A stretch of 64,000 bases of DNA from Cryptomeria japonica (Eukaryota > Streptophyta > Pinopsida > Cupressales > Cupressaceae): assembly GCF_030272615.1 (NCBI RefSeq), contig NC_081408.1, positions 617,828,476 to 617,892,475 on the forward strand, given 5' to 3'. A program made the translations under genes and the position numbers. Every line of letters begins with the position of its first letter. Within the stretch, counting starts at the first letter, position 1. Of this stretch, positions 46,415 to 59,525 are shown piece by piece. Under the pieces are notes generated by a model that ran no database searches, had not been told where the DNA came from, and saw only the letters and a program-made list of their open reading frames with translations.

Positions 46415-48974
46415 AGAAGACTAGTTTTTTTCGGCCTCCAAGACTAATTGTTTATTTTTATGTTTTTTTGAATTCTGCGAATTGTCGTACAACATTTCCC
46501 ATATGCCTGAGCGATAAACTGTAGGTGTAGTATGATTTGGTATGGTTTATCATACAATTTGGTAAGAATTGTCGTACAATTTTGTATTTTCCTGGTTAAA
46601 AAGAAATTTTCATTCTTTCAGTTTTCTATCCAAATTGATTATACTGACGCTGACCCTGGCTAGTTATCTGTTTATCTAAGAAGTTTTCACAGCCTAATTA
46701 GTTTTTGCAGAATGCTTGTTGAAGAATATTCTTATCGCATAAAGAAAATATGACTACTAATTCGTTGTCTTTGCAGGTTGCCTAAGAAGAATTGACCAAA
46801 CATCGTCTATTATTTAAATTCATTTTTAGGCACCTAACTTGCTATTTGGTTAAAGAACAATTTTTTTTTTCATGTTGTAAGTAAATTTTGAGAGGTAGGA
46901 GAGTATGCTCTTGCCTATATAGACAATCAGAAATCCAGATCCTTGAGGCATTTTCTTTAAGTTTGAGATTTGTACATCTTTAGTGGGCCTGCCCTCCCGA
47001 GGAGCTAATAACTCTTTAGCCATTATAGCCAGTGAGAGGGGAATGACCCAAGCGAGAATGGCTAAACACCAAGTACTCCAACCCACTATAAAATAAACAT
47101 GATTTGATGAAAATCAAGTCAATGAGAGTGCTTGGGAATAGCTCTCCTCGATACCTTTGGGTATATTAAACCTTGGTTTTCAAGGCTAGGAGACCTCTTA
47201 ATTGGGTTTATACCTCGACACGCCAAACGGACCCCTTACTAGTTCCAATTCAAATTAGAAGCTATCTGGTTCACCTCCGAAAGGGGGGATAATCTTTGTG
47301 CAAGAGAGATAGTAACTCTCCCAAGATACTTGTCATTTCATTCCCCCATTAGCATTTGGAGTCAGCTAATATGACATTGAGAATCCATTGTGTGAGACTC
47401 AGCAGTCGTATTCTGATTAGCTATTGGGTGTGTACCTGAGTCTACAAGCAAATGTTTTCTTCTCTCACCAATTTCCATAGGGTTTGCATTTTGTGATTGG
47501 AGTTATTATTCATATTACATGTTTTCTATGTTTTCATCCCTGAAACTGAAACTAAAATACCAAAACTGGAGAAAACAAGAAACAACCTAGTGATCAAAAA
47601 CTATGTACAAAACTAGTCTATCCCAGTCAAAAACTATGTCCAACACTAGTCTATCCTAAGTTGAAACTCTGTCCGTGTCCAAAAATAGTCTATCCTAGTC
47701 AAAAACTCTGTCCAAAACTAGTCTATCCTAAGTCGAAACTCTATCCATGTCCAAAACTAGTTTATCCCAATTGAAACTCTATCCAAAACTAGTCTATCCT
47801 AGTCAAAAGTTTGTCTGTGTCACAAACTAGTATACCTTAGCTGTCAAAAAATTAATCCAGCTCTAAACTGCTCATCATTAGTCAACAATCAAAACTCAGT
47901 CCATCTCAAATCTGGTCATACTCAGTCATTGAAAACTTAGAATTTTGCCTCTGTCCATTAAACAGTCATACAAGTCTTCTTATTTATCATCCTGGTTCAT
48001 ATTTATATGTGAATTCTAATGTAAGGATCAAAAGCTACAACTACAAATGTTTTCAATGACCATTGATGCCTGATCACATTGAAGAAAGGATCTAATAATA
48101 GCCATTCATGGACAAAATAATGAACCTCCTTAAGCTTCAGCACCAATATCACAATCATTAATAATGGTGTATGATCACTATCAATACATAGTCCATCAAT
48201 AAGAAGCTATAGTCACTAAAGTAAATGAGCAATGAAGAATCCAAATATTTGAGAAAAAAAATCATCAATGCAAAAAGGGATCATTATCATAAAGGGCATA
48301 AGTAGAATGTAAGAGCAACACTCCATGCTACATCACAGTCACTATTCAAAGCTTAAAAAAGAATACAATGAGCACTCAAAGAAAGCCTCTAGTATGACAA
48401 GGTAGTGCTCAAAGCATATAATCATGGAACCAAATGTAATAAACCCTTGGCACAACTACTGTTGTTGTCATCCTGAAACTACTAGGCAGCAACTCGTACG
48501 AAACACTGTTGTTGTCATCTTGAAACTACTGAATTTTCATCTAGTCCTGCGAAACCTGTCGTACAAATCTCTAATTTTGTCAGTCCAAAATAGTCAAACT
48601 TGCCTAAAATAGTATAAAATGAGCATAAAACTGGTTACCATCATCCTGAGCATAAACAAATCAAAATAGTGTACCTCTATCATTTGCATTGCATGAATTG
48701 GTTGATCATATTTCATCTAGTTCAATCAACTACTTATCAAACTTAAGTCACTTAGATAATGTCTTATACAAGATAGATCGTTCCTAAAACTAGACTGAAT
48801 CTTAGTCACTTCTCTCGAATCAACTTTGATAAATGTCTTACACAGGATAGATCTTTCCTAAAACTAGACTAAATCTTAGTTGCTTCTCTCAATCAATACA
48901 TTAATTGAACAACTAGCTTTGAATTTGATCTTGACTGCTGCAACACATCCAACTCTCGGTCCTATCAATCTTAA
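46415..48974 (+). other. long untranslated leader of element W
   Basis: About 2.5 kb without a convincing gene. The part at about 46880-47470 is much less AT-rich than its surroundings and contains short self-complementary stretches. A 78-codon minus frame there (47086-46850) has no family features. It may hold the packaging signal. A degenerate tandem repeat lies at 47580-47860. Confidence 0.5.
47580..47860 (+). repeat. degenerate tandem repeat in the leader of W
   Basis: About eight imperfect copies of a unit of roughly 30 bp containing AAAACTAGTCTATCC and GAAACTCTGTCC. Alternate copies carry an extra GTGTCC block, giving a higher-order period of about 60 bp. Confidence 0.8.
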
Positions 48975-51002
48975 ATGCCTATTCAAACCAAAAGCTCTTC
49001 TAAAAATTCTAACAAAAGTAAGAAGCCCATGACTACCTTGGCTCAACAAATTCAAGTTCTCAAGAGAGAAATATATGACATTCAATCTCAATGAAAAGAT
49101 TCAATGACTCATCTTGAGATGAAAATTCATGATATTAAGAACACTAGACTTCAAGAAATGCTAAAACAATTACATAAGATGGAACAGAAAGTAATTGAAA
49201 ATCAAAAGCCAAATCTCATACAAAATCACAAGACACCTTCACCAAGACAAAAAGACATCTATCCCCTAGATAGATACTTTACACCTTTGGGGGAATCTAT
49301 TGAGTTGACTTTGAAAGAGCTTCTTGAGCATAATCTTATCATATTGCCTAAAAAGACCACATGGGGATGTGAATTTGCGAGTAAGTATTGTGCATATCAT
49401 AGACAAAATGAACATAAGACTTCAAAATGCATGGAATTAAAACATAAGATTCAAGATCTCATTGATAATGGTGTCATTGAAACTGAAGATCCTAATGACT
49501 CACCTAAAGAAAGAAAAGGAACTACCTCCAAGCCTGATCAAAATTGTGAACCTGTGTCTAGCAAGGCTCCATATGTGGCCTCCATCTCTTCCATGATGCC
49601 TTCATCTCCTGAAGCTTCTCAGCAACAATCCATACCATCTCCTTCAAAAAATGAACCTAATGATGAAACTTTTCAAGTTGACCTTCAAGGTTTATCTCCT
49701 ATGGAAATCCAAGCTAATCTCAATCTTGATATAAGTTCCTCACATGGTTTAAAAATCCGAGATCCTATGCCATCATGCAGTCCAATTCCAAACATTCCCA
49801 CTCCAGAGAATCCCACTCAAAATGCTTCCCCATCATGCCAAAATATGGAGACCTTCCAAGAATCCCCTATGCCTATACAAAATCCTATTCCTTCCTTAGA
49901 AGTGGTTCCATGCCAGGAGGATAATTTGAAGAATGAATAAATGAGTCCTATCATAAATCAAGATCAAGACACCAAAACTCCTCAATCCCATCCAATGGTT
50001 GAAAAAGATCCTATCTCCATAGAATCCCATGAGGATCCCATTATACCTTTCCATTTCTTCCAAGATGATCCCCTTCCATCTCAAGAGCAAAACATACTTC
50101 CTAAGAAAGATCATGATGCCTCTTCGACCTTTTCAAAAGATCCTATTTAAAATGAAGAGTCAAACACCCTTCCTACTCTATCCAATGGTCCTCTTGGATG
50201 CCAAGATCAAATTATCTCTTCATCTCTTTGTCATAATCATCCACGTTCAACTCAAGGATCTATCATGCCTGCAAAACCCTCTCATGATCCTACAAGTCAA
50301 AATATTTATAAACGCAAAGGGGTAGACCTTCACAAGCAAGAATCCCTCCTTGTTAAAGAAATTATTAAGGGTCATGGTCTCAGTGACATTCCTCAAGATG
50401 GTGGTATCCCTACTAAACCAAAATCTAGGTACATGCCTTCCCCTTCATCTCTTTCATCCATTTTAAGACCCTATATTCCTCCATCCCTTGTGCAAGATCA
50501 ACAAAGGAATACATTTGTGAAGACCTTACCTTCATCTAAAAGGACACAAAAGCCCACTGAGAAAAATAAATAAAAATCAAAATCTGTATGGGTTCCTAAG
50601 GCACTGGTAGAAGCAATGCATTCCAAGAAACTACAAAAGTATGAAAAATCAAAAACCATGTGGATCCCTAAGTGTCTCCTTGAAGCACAACTGTCTAAAG
50701 AAAAATCCAAATCCATAGCCAAGATTGTTGTTCCTCCATCCAAACTTTCCAAATATATTTCTCCATCACCTCCTTCATCTATTTTGGAACCTTATGTCCC
50801 AAAATCCCTAATTGTTCCTCTATCCAAATCTCAAAATCTGAGATCCACTTTTCCTCCATCAATCCACCATCCCTCAAGATGTGTGCCAATGATGATCATG
50901 CTAACATTTCCATTCACTCGTGCACCAAACTTTCAATATCTGATCCATTATCCAACACATCTTTTTCATCCTTCCATACCCCTTATCCAATCCTTTGCAT
51001 AA
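48975..51002 (+). pseudogene. element W gag-like protein, central domain missing (decayed)
   Basis: One frame from the ATG at 48975 to 51002 with stops at 49092, 49938, 50148 and 50571. The start has a Ser/Lys-rich N-terminus and a coiled-coil-like stretch (LAQQIQVLKREIYDIQ, then MLKQLHKMEQKV). The C-terminal gag region of Tat elements follows directly: YFTPLGESIELTLKELLEH, then a zinc motif CAYHRQNEHKTSKC (CX2HX4HX4C) and LKHKIQDLIDNG. The retrotrans_gag domain that normally lies between is absent, so the gag has lost about 200-300 residues. The rest is Pro/Ser-rich and repetitive (PSSLSSILRPYIPPSL, PPSSILEPYVPKSL). Confidence 0.75.
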
Positions 51003-53989
51003 GACTTTACCCTAGTTTCATCACAAAATCCAAAAAAAAAAGGAATTCAACATTGGAGATGCTGGACATGTATAGTTAGCCGAGTCCTTCTTGGAAAGAC
51101 ATCTTTATGCTAGACCAATGAACTACCAACACAAAAATCCATGACCCTATGAACAACATGCACATTCAACAATATCATATCTAAGGGATGGGTTAGTTCA
51201 GGTTTTGCTTTCTGCATTGCATATTATTTTATTCAAAGCACTCCATCACATATAGTTTCTTTTTCAAATGCACAATTTCTACATTATCATATAGCAGCAT
51301 CAATAAAACAAGGCAATTGTCCAATTTTATCATTTGTTTGCATTCAAGACAAACAAGGGTCATCTCCTTTCTTAGATATTCAGACATGAAGTCCTTGAGG
51401 TCATAAGGTCATTCATTTTCAACATTACCCTGTGATGACGCTTTACTTATGGTTGGGTAGTGATTTCACTATTTGAGACTTGTTAACCCAGAATCTATCA
51501 ATTGCTATATCTCAAACACATTAACAAAATCTCTAATTCATTCTAGACACCTAGTTGATCATATGACTGGTGAAAAATCTAAAATTCTACTTCAGCACCA
51601 TTGTAATTGTCACACCCAAGTAGGTTTCATTACTTACAAGTCAAGGAAAAAAAAAAAGAGAGAGAGAGAAAAGGTGCTATGCCAAATATTCATCGCAAGG
51701 CAAAGAAAAGCAATGATATATAACTGAAATATCATGCATACAAAGTGTGACAAAAAAAGATTGACTATGGGAACATGTGAGTAACTCCATTAGGGCTATG
51801 GACACCTATTGTCAATGTAGCAATATTCGAGAAATTACAGTTTATAAGCTTGTCAGAGCTCTCAAGGCTTGCTAGCAATGAGGCTCTATTTGGGATGCTT
51901 TTGAAGTTAGAATAATCCACGTAGCTAGTCATATAGGATGCTAAGGATCTTTAGTGAACACAAGAGTGATAATTAACTCATTTGCACTCACATGGGCAAA
52001 AGAAGATCAAAGTTTCAAGAACCAATGGGGAAGTTTTCTGCATCTCCATTTGTAAATCCTAGTCACTAAGTGTGTTAATTTGGATGTTCCAAGGGACCTT
52101 AAGGATTGATTGACCGCTTATCTATGAAATGTTTTGTACCTCCAATTCAATTGGTGTATTACAAAGTGCTAAATAAACATGATTATCCTTGTTGTAATAG
52201 GAAATGCATCTTCATCATGCATATTGCATTAACATAGGTCATATCAAAAATCATTGTCTCCATATGCATTCTATAGATCATCATGTCATATAGGTCTGTA
52301 TACTGGGGGCATAGCTGAGAAAAAATCCTAAAAATCATAAAATGTTCTGAACAAACTCCTAAAAATCATAAAATGTCTTGAACAAAATCCTAAAAATAAA
52401 AAACTCACCAAATCAAAAAAAAAAAAAAAAAACTAAACAAAAATCAAAGCAAGAAAGCATAGACTATCCTTCAAACCAAATCAACCATAGAAAAACTCTC
52501 AAAGTCTGCAATCAAACTTATCTCATGTGTTGTTAACCAATCTATCAAACTCTATCAAACATCAACATGTCTTATACAAAGAAGAGTACACTCGAAACCG
52601 GACAAATAGGTCTTATACGGGGTACTTACTCTTTGAAACTAGACATTCCTATAAATGATCACCAAATAAAAAAAATGACATCAATGAGTATGGCTGCTGG
52701 ATTTTATCCAATTTCATCTTGTCTCTTGTACTGAAGTGTTGCATCTATGCTTTCACTTATACATATATTTCAGTCACTTTTGTGACATCCTTGTTCTTTT
52801 AGAACCCCCACAGCTTGAAACTGATTAATGTCCTAGTCTTAGGGTAATCAAGTAATCAATTTATGTGTCCTAAGCAATATCAACCAAGTCATCTTTCTGT
52901 CAGTGAAACCTGGTCATCCACTCTAAGTCAGTCACCTATCTCCTAACTACCAAAGAGTTTTATCACTGAGTACACAAGTAAAACAATCACTAAACAGTTT
53001 GAGCTATGCATGAAAAATTTCCTTTGTATGTTGTCTTTGATATCGGTTTTTAATTATTATCCCTCTAAGTAACTCAAGGAAGTCTATCTTGACTAAGAGA
53101 AGCAAGGATTGGGGGCATAATATTTTCTTTGTTTTCTGCTTGTAGGAATGATTATGATGATCTAGAAACATCTAATAAGCTGGGTATCTGTGATAAGAGC
53201 CTTCACAACAAGGTGAAATCACCACACATACCTCAACTCCAACTATTTGTATGCTATAGGGAGGTTCCCATCATTTCTTTGTCTATTTTGAGGGAATTTC
53301 TTTATCATGCAATCCGAGTCCTTGCGTAATCTGTCCAAGGATATGAACTAAAAAATGGTCATTGCGGACAAGATAATTAAATATTACACATGAAAAGAAA
53401 GGAACTCTAATCTGTGTGCTATGTTTGTTAACACTCAGTGATGAAACTTAAGCATTTTAAATCTAGTGACTAGGTTTAGGTTGCATCTCATCTTGCATCT
53501 CGTTTTGCATCTCATTTTGCATCTCATTTTGTATTTTGTGAGTTTAGAGTGATTTTGAAATGGTAATAATCTCTTTATCTTCTGAATGAGAGTTGGATGC
53601 ATCATCATTTCTTAGCTAAGCCGTCTCTTTTTCATCATTTCTCCAATCAAGTACTTGTGTATTGATATGTTAGTTTCATACATAAGCATCTTATATAGAT
53701 TCATACATTTCATTGTCACTCATTCGCATTCATCTTATTGCATAGAAAAAAGAAAATATAAAAATTTGCATTACTCATTACTCATTTTCATCATTTATTT
53801 GCATATGAAAAGAAACAAAAACAAACATTCATATTCATTTGCATTTACATACATCCATACTAAAAAAAATAAAATGCATACATATAGAATAAAGCATATA
53901 GAAGACATCTCATAATCAATCGACACAAGTACTATGAAGTCCAATCAGATCGCGTATATATATAATCATCAATGTCTCGGGGTACAAAT
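51003..53989. other. noncoding interior of element W
   Basis: No recognisable gene on either strand. It contains short local repeats: CCTAAAAATCATAAAATG three times around 52330-52400 followed by a run of A, and TGCATCTCATTT four times around 53480-53530. This is where pol would be expected in an autonomous relative. Confidence 0.6.
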
Positions 53990-55840
53990 AATGTCAACTG
54001 ACATGTACAAACTCCCATCAGAGCAAGAATCGTAAGGGCTACAAAAAATGGGTGTGTCTACAAAAAATCTTAGAGCTACAAAAAGAATATCTAGCTCTCA
54101 GCCTCTCCCTCATCACCTGGTGGAGGAGGTGGAGCCTGCTAGCCCAGATCCTGACAAGCTGCCCAAGCTCCCTCAAATTGAGCCATATACTAAGAATAAG
54201 GTACAACCTATTGCGCTACTGGAACTGCTACACTGTAAGCCGCAATGTAATAGGCTGCTTGACTCATCTGATGAAGTACCTCCCACCGCAAAGCATCTAT
54301 CTCTACCCTCCTCTCTGCTCTCATCTCTGTGACTTGACAATCTCTCTCTGTTCTAAGCTCTACTAACTGTCGGTCTCACTCTGCTAGCTATGTCTATGCC
54401 ACTGTCAGTTGTGACTATAAACTCACTAGGCGTGCTCTTATCGATCGCACTGTATCAGCCCCCTCATCTCTCGTAGGCTCTCTGCCTCCATCTCCACCTT
54501 CGGCTCCACCCTGATCCTCCCGTCTCTACCTAACCTATCTCGAAGCTACTCGCTCCTCCTCACCTCCACCCTCAGGTATCCTAGCTCCACTCAGTCTAAC
54601 ACAAACAGCCCCTAGGGATCCACCCTCTCCTCTCTACTACCTACCTCCAACTAGTACCCTATTGCTGCTAGCACCAGGATCGCCACCTGCCCGCCTCAGA
54701 GCCTCAACTCTCTATCCCTGTCCCTGCATAGGGGCATCATCCTTAACCTCCTCTATGTGAGGTGCTTGCTCTGTTGGATCTATAAATCTCAGAAATGGAT
54801 GCTGCTGAAACCAATCCCTGTACTGGGGCAATACCCCCATATCTACAACATCATCCATATAGCTCCTAGGAAATACCCCCGTATCTGAGTCGCTATAATC
54901 CAGTTAGCTCATGCATGCCTAAGGAGTATGATATCCTAGGCCCCCATCCCCGTCGCTTCTCATCTGCATAATGCGCATATGTAGTAAACTCTTGCGAGAT
55001 CCCCTAAGGTCTACCATACTACCTCATCACTTGAGTAACACAAAAAACTCGATAACTGTCTGTGATCTTCCTATGAGAGGCCGTGTAATGAAGAGGTCTC
55101 TGTGTACAACTCTCCAATCATTTCAAGGCTCCAGACCTCCATATCAAGGCTATCGAGTCATCCAGCTGTCGTCTCCAATAATCCATCTTTCCTAGATGGG
55201 GCTGAGTTAATGGGCTACTATGGATCCTTGCCCTCATCGAAAGTCCTATAGCCATACTCTTCCCTTCCTAGTAGATGATCTCATGCATCTCGCAATACAT
55301 GTGTGCCATAATACACAAACCTCAACCTAATCTCTGGGGGTGCTCAATAAGTTTGTCCAACATCCTACCCCATCCACACAAAAACCCTTGTTGTTCCCTG
55401 TCCAGCATCAGAAAGCAGTCAATAAAACCTACCAAGATGCAAGCCAGTGGAAATTCCTCACTATACCTAGTCATCATCACATCCCAACTGATAGAATGTG
55501 TCAGAATATCAAGATCCCTGAAAAACCTGTCTAACAGCTAGTAACCCAGGAAGATACGCTGCATCATAATTAACCTTACCCCAGCAAAAGGGATACGAAG
55601 AATCTTGTATACATCCTCGGGAGTGATCGTCATCTCCCCAACTGGCAAATGGAATGTGTTATGCTCTAAATGAAACCTCTCAACTAATGCCACGAGCATA
55701 CCGTGATTCACATGGATATCAGGCAATTGTAAAAGGTGAGTCAATTTGCACAAATCAATATGTGCCCTATCTATATCAGATAACTCATGAACTAATGTCA
55801 TGGTTGATGTATATACATATTGGAATAACACATGGGGCAA
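53990..55840 (-). pseudogene. antisense plant mobile domain protein of element W (decayed)
   Basis: The best part is the minus frame 55840-55538: LTHLLQLPDIHVNHGMLVALVERF, in which the run from HGML matches the PMD opening, then EHNTFHLPVGEMTITPEDVYKILRIPFAG, the most conserved PMD signature in altered form. Recognisable but stop-broken sequence continues downstream on the minus strand toward about 53990. The sequence lies between gag and the 3' LTR and opposite to gag. PMD proteins are nuclear proteins of plants with many transposon-borne relatives. No intact frame remains, and the 3' limit is approximate. Confidence 0.75.
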
Positions 55841-57495
55841 TTGAACCTACAAAAAAATCAAACAACAGACCATCAGGAAACATTTCAAATTAGTCTATAA
55901 GCGAAGCAAAACATCTCGCAAATCCAACTACATCAATTGCAAAATCAAAATTTCAAGTTTGTATCTTTAAAAATGCTCACTGTTTTTCAAATGACATAAC
56001 ATAGAGTAATTAGAAACTTGTATGAGTTAGGAATAGGCTTAATATGACAAAAGACTTTGATACGACATGAGATTAGCTCTAGGACGACAAAATGGGCTAT
56101 TTTGAAGGTTCTCATATGACATAAAGGTAGGCATAGTACGACAAAACTAGTGGACTGAAATGATAAATCAAACTTAATCAGTTTGTCGTATGAGACAGGA
56201 TCCTATCTCGCACAACAAAATGAGAAAGTCCAACTTCTACATGCCCAAAAATTAAAAAATTCAACAAAAAAATTCAAAATTGACATGATTAACAGGCTTA
56301 AGATCGATCACTTACCACTGTCTCATAGTTCTGAGGTCGATTATGTCATCTCTAGTGCTCAAATTGATGCTCCTAGATGGGAACCACCATTTTCTTTGTA
56401 GAAGGCTTTTTGAATTTTTAAACTTGGGAGGGTTAAAATGATTTGAAAATGACACTTTTACTCCTTATATAGCCAAAACCCTAATTTTTCAACTTGCTCC
56501 AATGGACATGAAAATTGTACACTTAGCTAATTTGCCCATTCTGATTCCATTTTTGGGATCAAAATCGAAATACGAGATCATTTTTCTAGTCAATTTCACA
56601 ATTTGGACCACTTAGCGATTTTTCATCAGATGCTCATTCTCGCTTCAATTTGCACTCAATTTCTCATCGCTCAACGCCAAATTTTCAAAAATTCCTCTGA
56701 ATCAATTTGTGCTCAAATAATTATCATCGATAAACAATTGCCCAACCATCATGTACCCTCACTATCTTTCGATTTCGCTCCAGAGGGGGCATACTCATGA
56801 CCTAATGACCTCACATCTTCAATGTTGAGAAAATTTTCAAATCTTCATCAAAGTCGAGCAAAAAATCTTTTCAACTAAAGAAAATCAAATTATTATTGCT
56901 AAGGGGCATCTCAACTTCATCGCTTCACATCAAGTTGAGATCTCTCAATCATCTGAATTGAATCAATCGTTAGGGGCATATCAGTTTCATTGCTTCAAAT
57001 CAAGTTGATATTGTCTTCATCTGAATCAGTCTCTTAATGTTAATTAGTTTCATCACTTTTCATCAAGCTGATTATTCGTTTAAACTCAATCAAGGTTTTA
57101 AAGAGTATCTTCAATCAAACACTCAATCTAAGAAGGTGTTCAGTTTCATCGCACCAAATCAAGTTGGACAGTTTATCTTCACTCATTGTATCTTGATCCA
57201 TCAAGTTCAAGATCGATTTTATCTTCGTTCACTATGTCTAGTTCAATCAAGTTCTAGATCAGTAAGATCCACTTCTCAATCAATCAAGTTCAAGTTTGGT
57301 ATCTTTGCTCTCTATCATTCCTAGCTCAATAAAGTTTGGGATTGGTATCACTTTAATCAACTTTGTTCAACTTCATTGCTTCAAATCAAGCTAAACACCT
57401 TGCTCTTCATTTGGTTCATGATCAATCAAGTTCAAAACTAGCATCTCCTAGACGTCAACTATTCTTTGAACCAACACACTGGTCACACATTAATT
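55841..57495. other. noncoding 3' part of element W
   Basis: No gene found. Around 56880-57480 a degenerate repeat built on CATCAAGTTGAGAT/CAATCAAGTTCAAGAT words recurs about every 60-70 bp (at least eight copies). The polypurine tract CAAAGAGGGGAAAA follows at 57496-57509. Confidence 0.6.
56880..57480 (+). repeat. degenerate repeats just upstream of the polypurine tract of W
   Basis: Words such as CATCAAGTTGA, TCAATCAAGTTCAAGAT and TTCATCGCTTC recur with spacings of about 60-70 bp and about 70-80% mutual identity by eye. The edges are diffuse. Confidence 0.65.
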
Positions 57496-57509
57496 CAAAG
57501 AGGGGAAAA

Positions 57510-57999
57510 TGTAATACCCTAAAATTGGTCACCTAAACCATGGGCCCCTAATCTTGACAACATCACCAAGGTCCTAACCAAAGGCAATTAAATCAATCTT
57601 GAGCATATTAATTAATTCTTCAATCATCAAATGTCACATGGCAAGTGAATTACTCAATATTAATTAGATATTTATTTAATTAATTGAATCATTCCAAGAA
57701 TATCATTTTGATCAATTATCCTATTTAGTTTATTAAATATCCTAGCATATTTAATTAATTAATAAATTTGCCATTTAATCATAAAAAAAGAATTAATTTA
57801 TTACAAAAGAGGAATTAATCACAAAGCAAGAGTTAAATTGAAAATAGAATAAAAGAATTAAATTGAGAACTTGAAATCAGAAAAGCAATTAAATTGAATT
57901 ATTAATTGCTTTCTCTAAAATTGGAACTCACAGCTTTTGAGAAAAAGAAGTTCAGTTGCATTGAAAAGACTCTTTTCTTGATTAAATCAAAGAATTACC
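57510..57999 (+). repeat. 3' LTR of element W, first part
   Basis: TGTAATACCC onward, matching 45273-45740 of the 5' LTR. It breaks off at AAAGAATTACC, where LINE 2 begins. Confidence 0.93.
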
Positions 58000-58497
58000 T
58001 TTTTTTTTTTTTTGATAAAAGTGGATAGAACCACTGAACTATATTAAATTTTAAATTTTTTTTTTACAGTGTCTGGTTCAAAAAGCACTGAAGGGAAAGA
58101 ACCAGTAAGAAAATCCTTTAGTATTGCTTAAGTAACACAAGCCTATTCTACCCAATACCAAATGCCCATTGGCATAGTCCATCGAAAAACCCATCCCAAT
58201 TACATAAGTCGCATTAGATATAAAGGAAGCCGCTAATAGAAGCATATAGAAGGAAGATTAAAGTATGATCACTAAAGGATGCATATCCATTGCTGCCAAA
58301 AAACACTAGTCTAAACCACCCCTATCTATGAAACACAATTCTCCAACCACTAGTTAGAATGATACCACATAGCAGAAATGAAACCATAATCAAACACCCT
58401 ATCAAAACAAACATTGTTATCTAGCATAACAGAACCCACCCCAAAGAAAAGCGACAACAAATAAGGAGGTAGATGAAGACAAAAAATATGCCCTTCT

Positions 58498-59046
58498 TTA
58501 CTTCAAAAATTCTAAAACCGAGGAAGGGGTCTCATCCACACTTACCTCCCGCATATTAGCATCACTGTCAATGGCTAAATTAGCCAAGAAATCTGCAATC
58601 TTATTCACTTCCCTATAACAGTGGGAAATCAAGAAGGAATAAAAAAAGTCTAATTTTTGCAAAATATGATCAAGTATATATTGTAATTGCCAACAATTCG
58701 ACTTCTTTTTCATGACACTTTGAATAATAACCATAGAATCACCCTCAATTATCAAGTCCTTAATTCCCAAAGATATAGCTATATCCAAACCAAAGGACAA
58801 AGCAAAGAATTGTACACAATTGTTAGACTTGAAACCAATTGCATGACAATGAGCCTGAATAAATCTTACCTTATGATCATAAATTACCATACCTGCCCCT
58901 ACTAGGCTAGGGTTCCCACAAGAAGCACCATCAAAATTCAATTTAAAGTGCCCTTGCAGAGGAGGTTTCCAAGAAGAAAAATTTCTCTCACTTTTAGCAC
59001 TAGTCTTATTTAAAATATATCCATGAGAAGGTAAGATTGATAACAT
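58498..59046 (-). pseudogene. LINE 2 RNase H domain
   Basis: The last domain of plant L1 ORF2 (RVT_3 type). Motifs: LNFDGASCGNPSLVGAGMV (first Asp), DLIIEGDSMVIIQ (third Asp) and EVNKIADFLANLA (fourth Asp). The second acidic position reads SNNCVQFFAL where related domains have NNxAExxAL, so Glu is Gln. The domain would remove the RNA strand of the hybrid during target-primed reverse transcription. It is open for 182 codons, but in another frame than the RT. Confidence 0.88.
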
Positions 59047-59525
59047 TCTCCAAACTCAAGTTACCCTACCATCCCAATGAGAAAAAGAGGTAAGGGTTTC
59101 CAAATTCTTATAGATAAAAGACAAAGCAACTTCAGAGATGGAAGATTCAATCCTCAATAAAACCTCAACCAAGGAAGAACTTGTTTGTTTGAAAATCCTA
59201 TTATTACGTTCTAACCAAATATTCCAAATCACAATAGATGGAGAAATAATCCAAAGACATGCATAGAAAGATGAGGCAAACAGGAGAGGCTAGGCTCTAA
59301 AGTGGGAAAGGAGATCCTTACCAATAACAAAGGAAAGATTAAGCTTTTCAAACAACCACTGCTAGCAAGCATAGGCAAAATCACAATGAAGAAACAACTG
59401 TGCAGAGGATTCTAAATTTTTATTACAAAAGACACAAGAAAATACTGCAGTAATACCCAACCTGTCCAACCTCATTCCTGTAAGGACCCTGTCCTACACT
59501 GCTAACCAAGCAAAAGAACCAACCT

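Noticed and set aside
46850-47086. 78-codon hydrophobic minus frame in the leader of W as a membrane peptide
   Set aside because: Short, no homology recognised, located in an untranslated leader; hydrophobicity alone is weak evidence.
51650-51680. A/GA-rich tract as polypurine tract of a further LTR element
   Set aside because: No LTR start follows, and W's true tract is at 57496-57509.
52400-52435. Poly(A) run as the tail of another LINE or SINE
   Set aside because: No LINE/SINE sequence upstream and no flanking duplication; it ends a local CCTAAAAATCATAAAATG repeat.
54971-55541. Overlapping plus-strand frames of 64-88 codons
   Set aside because: They oppose the PMD sequence on the minus strand and show no own motif.
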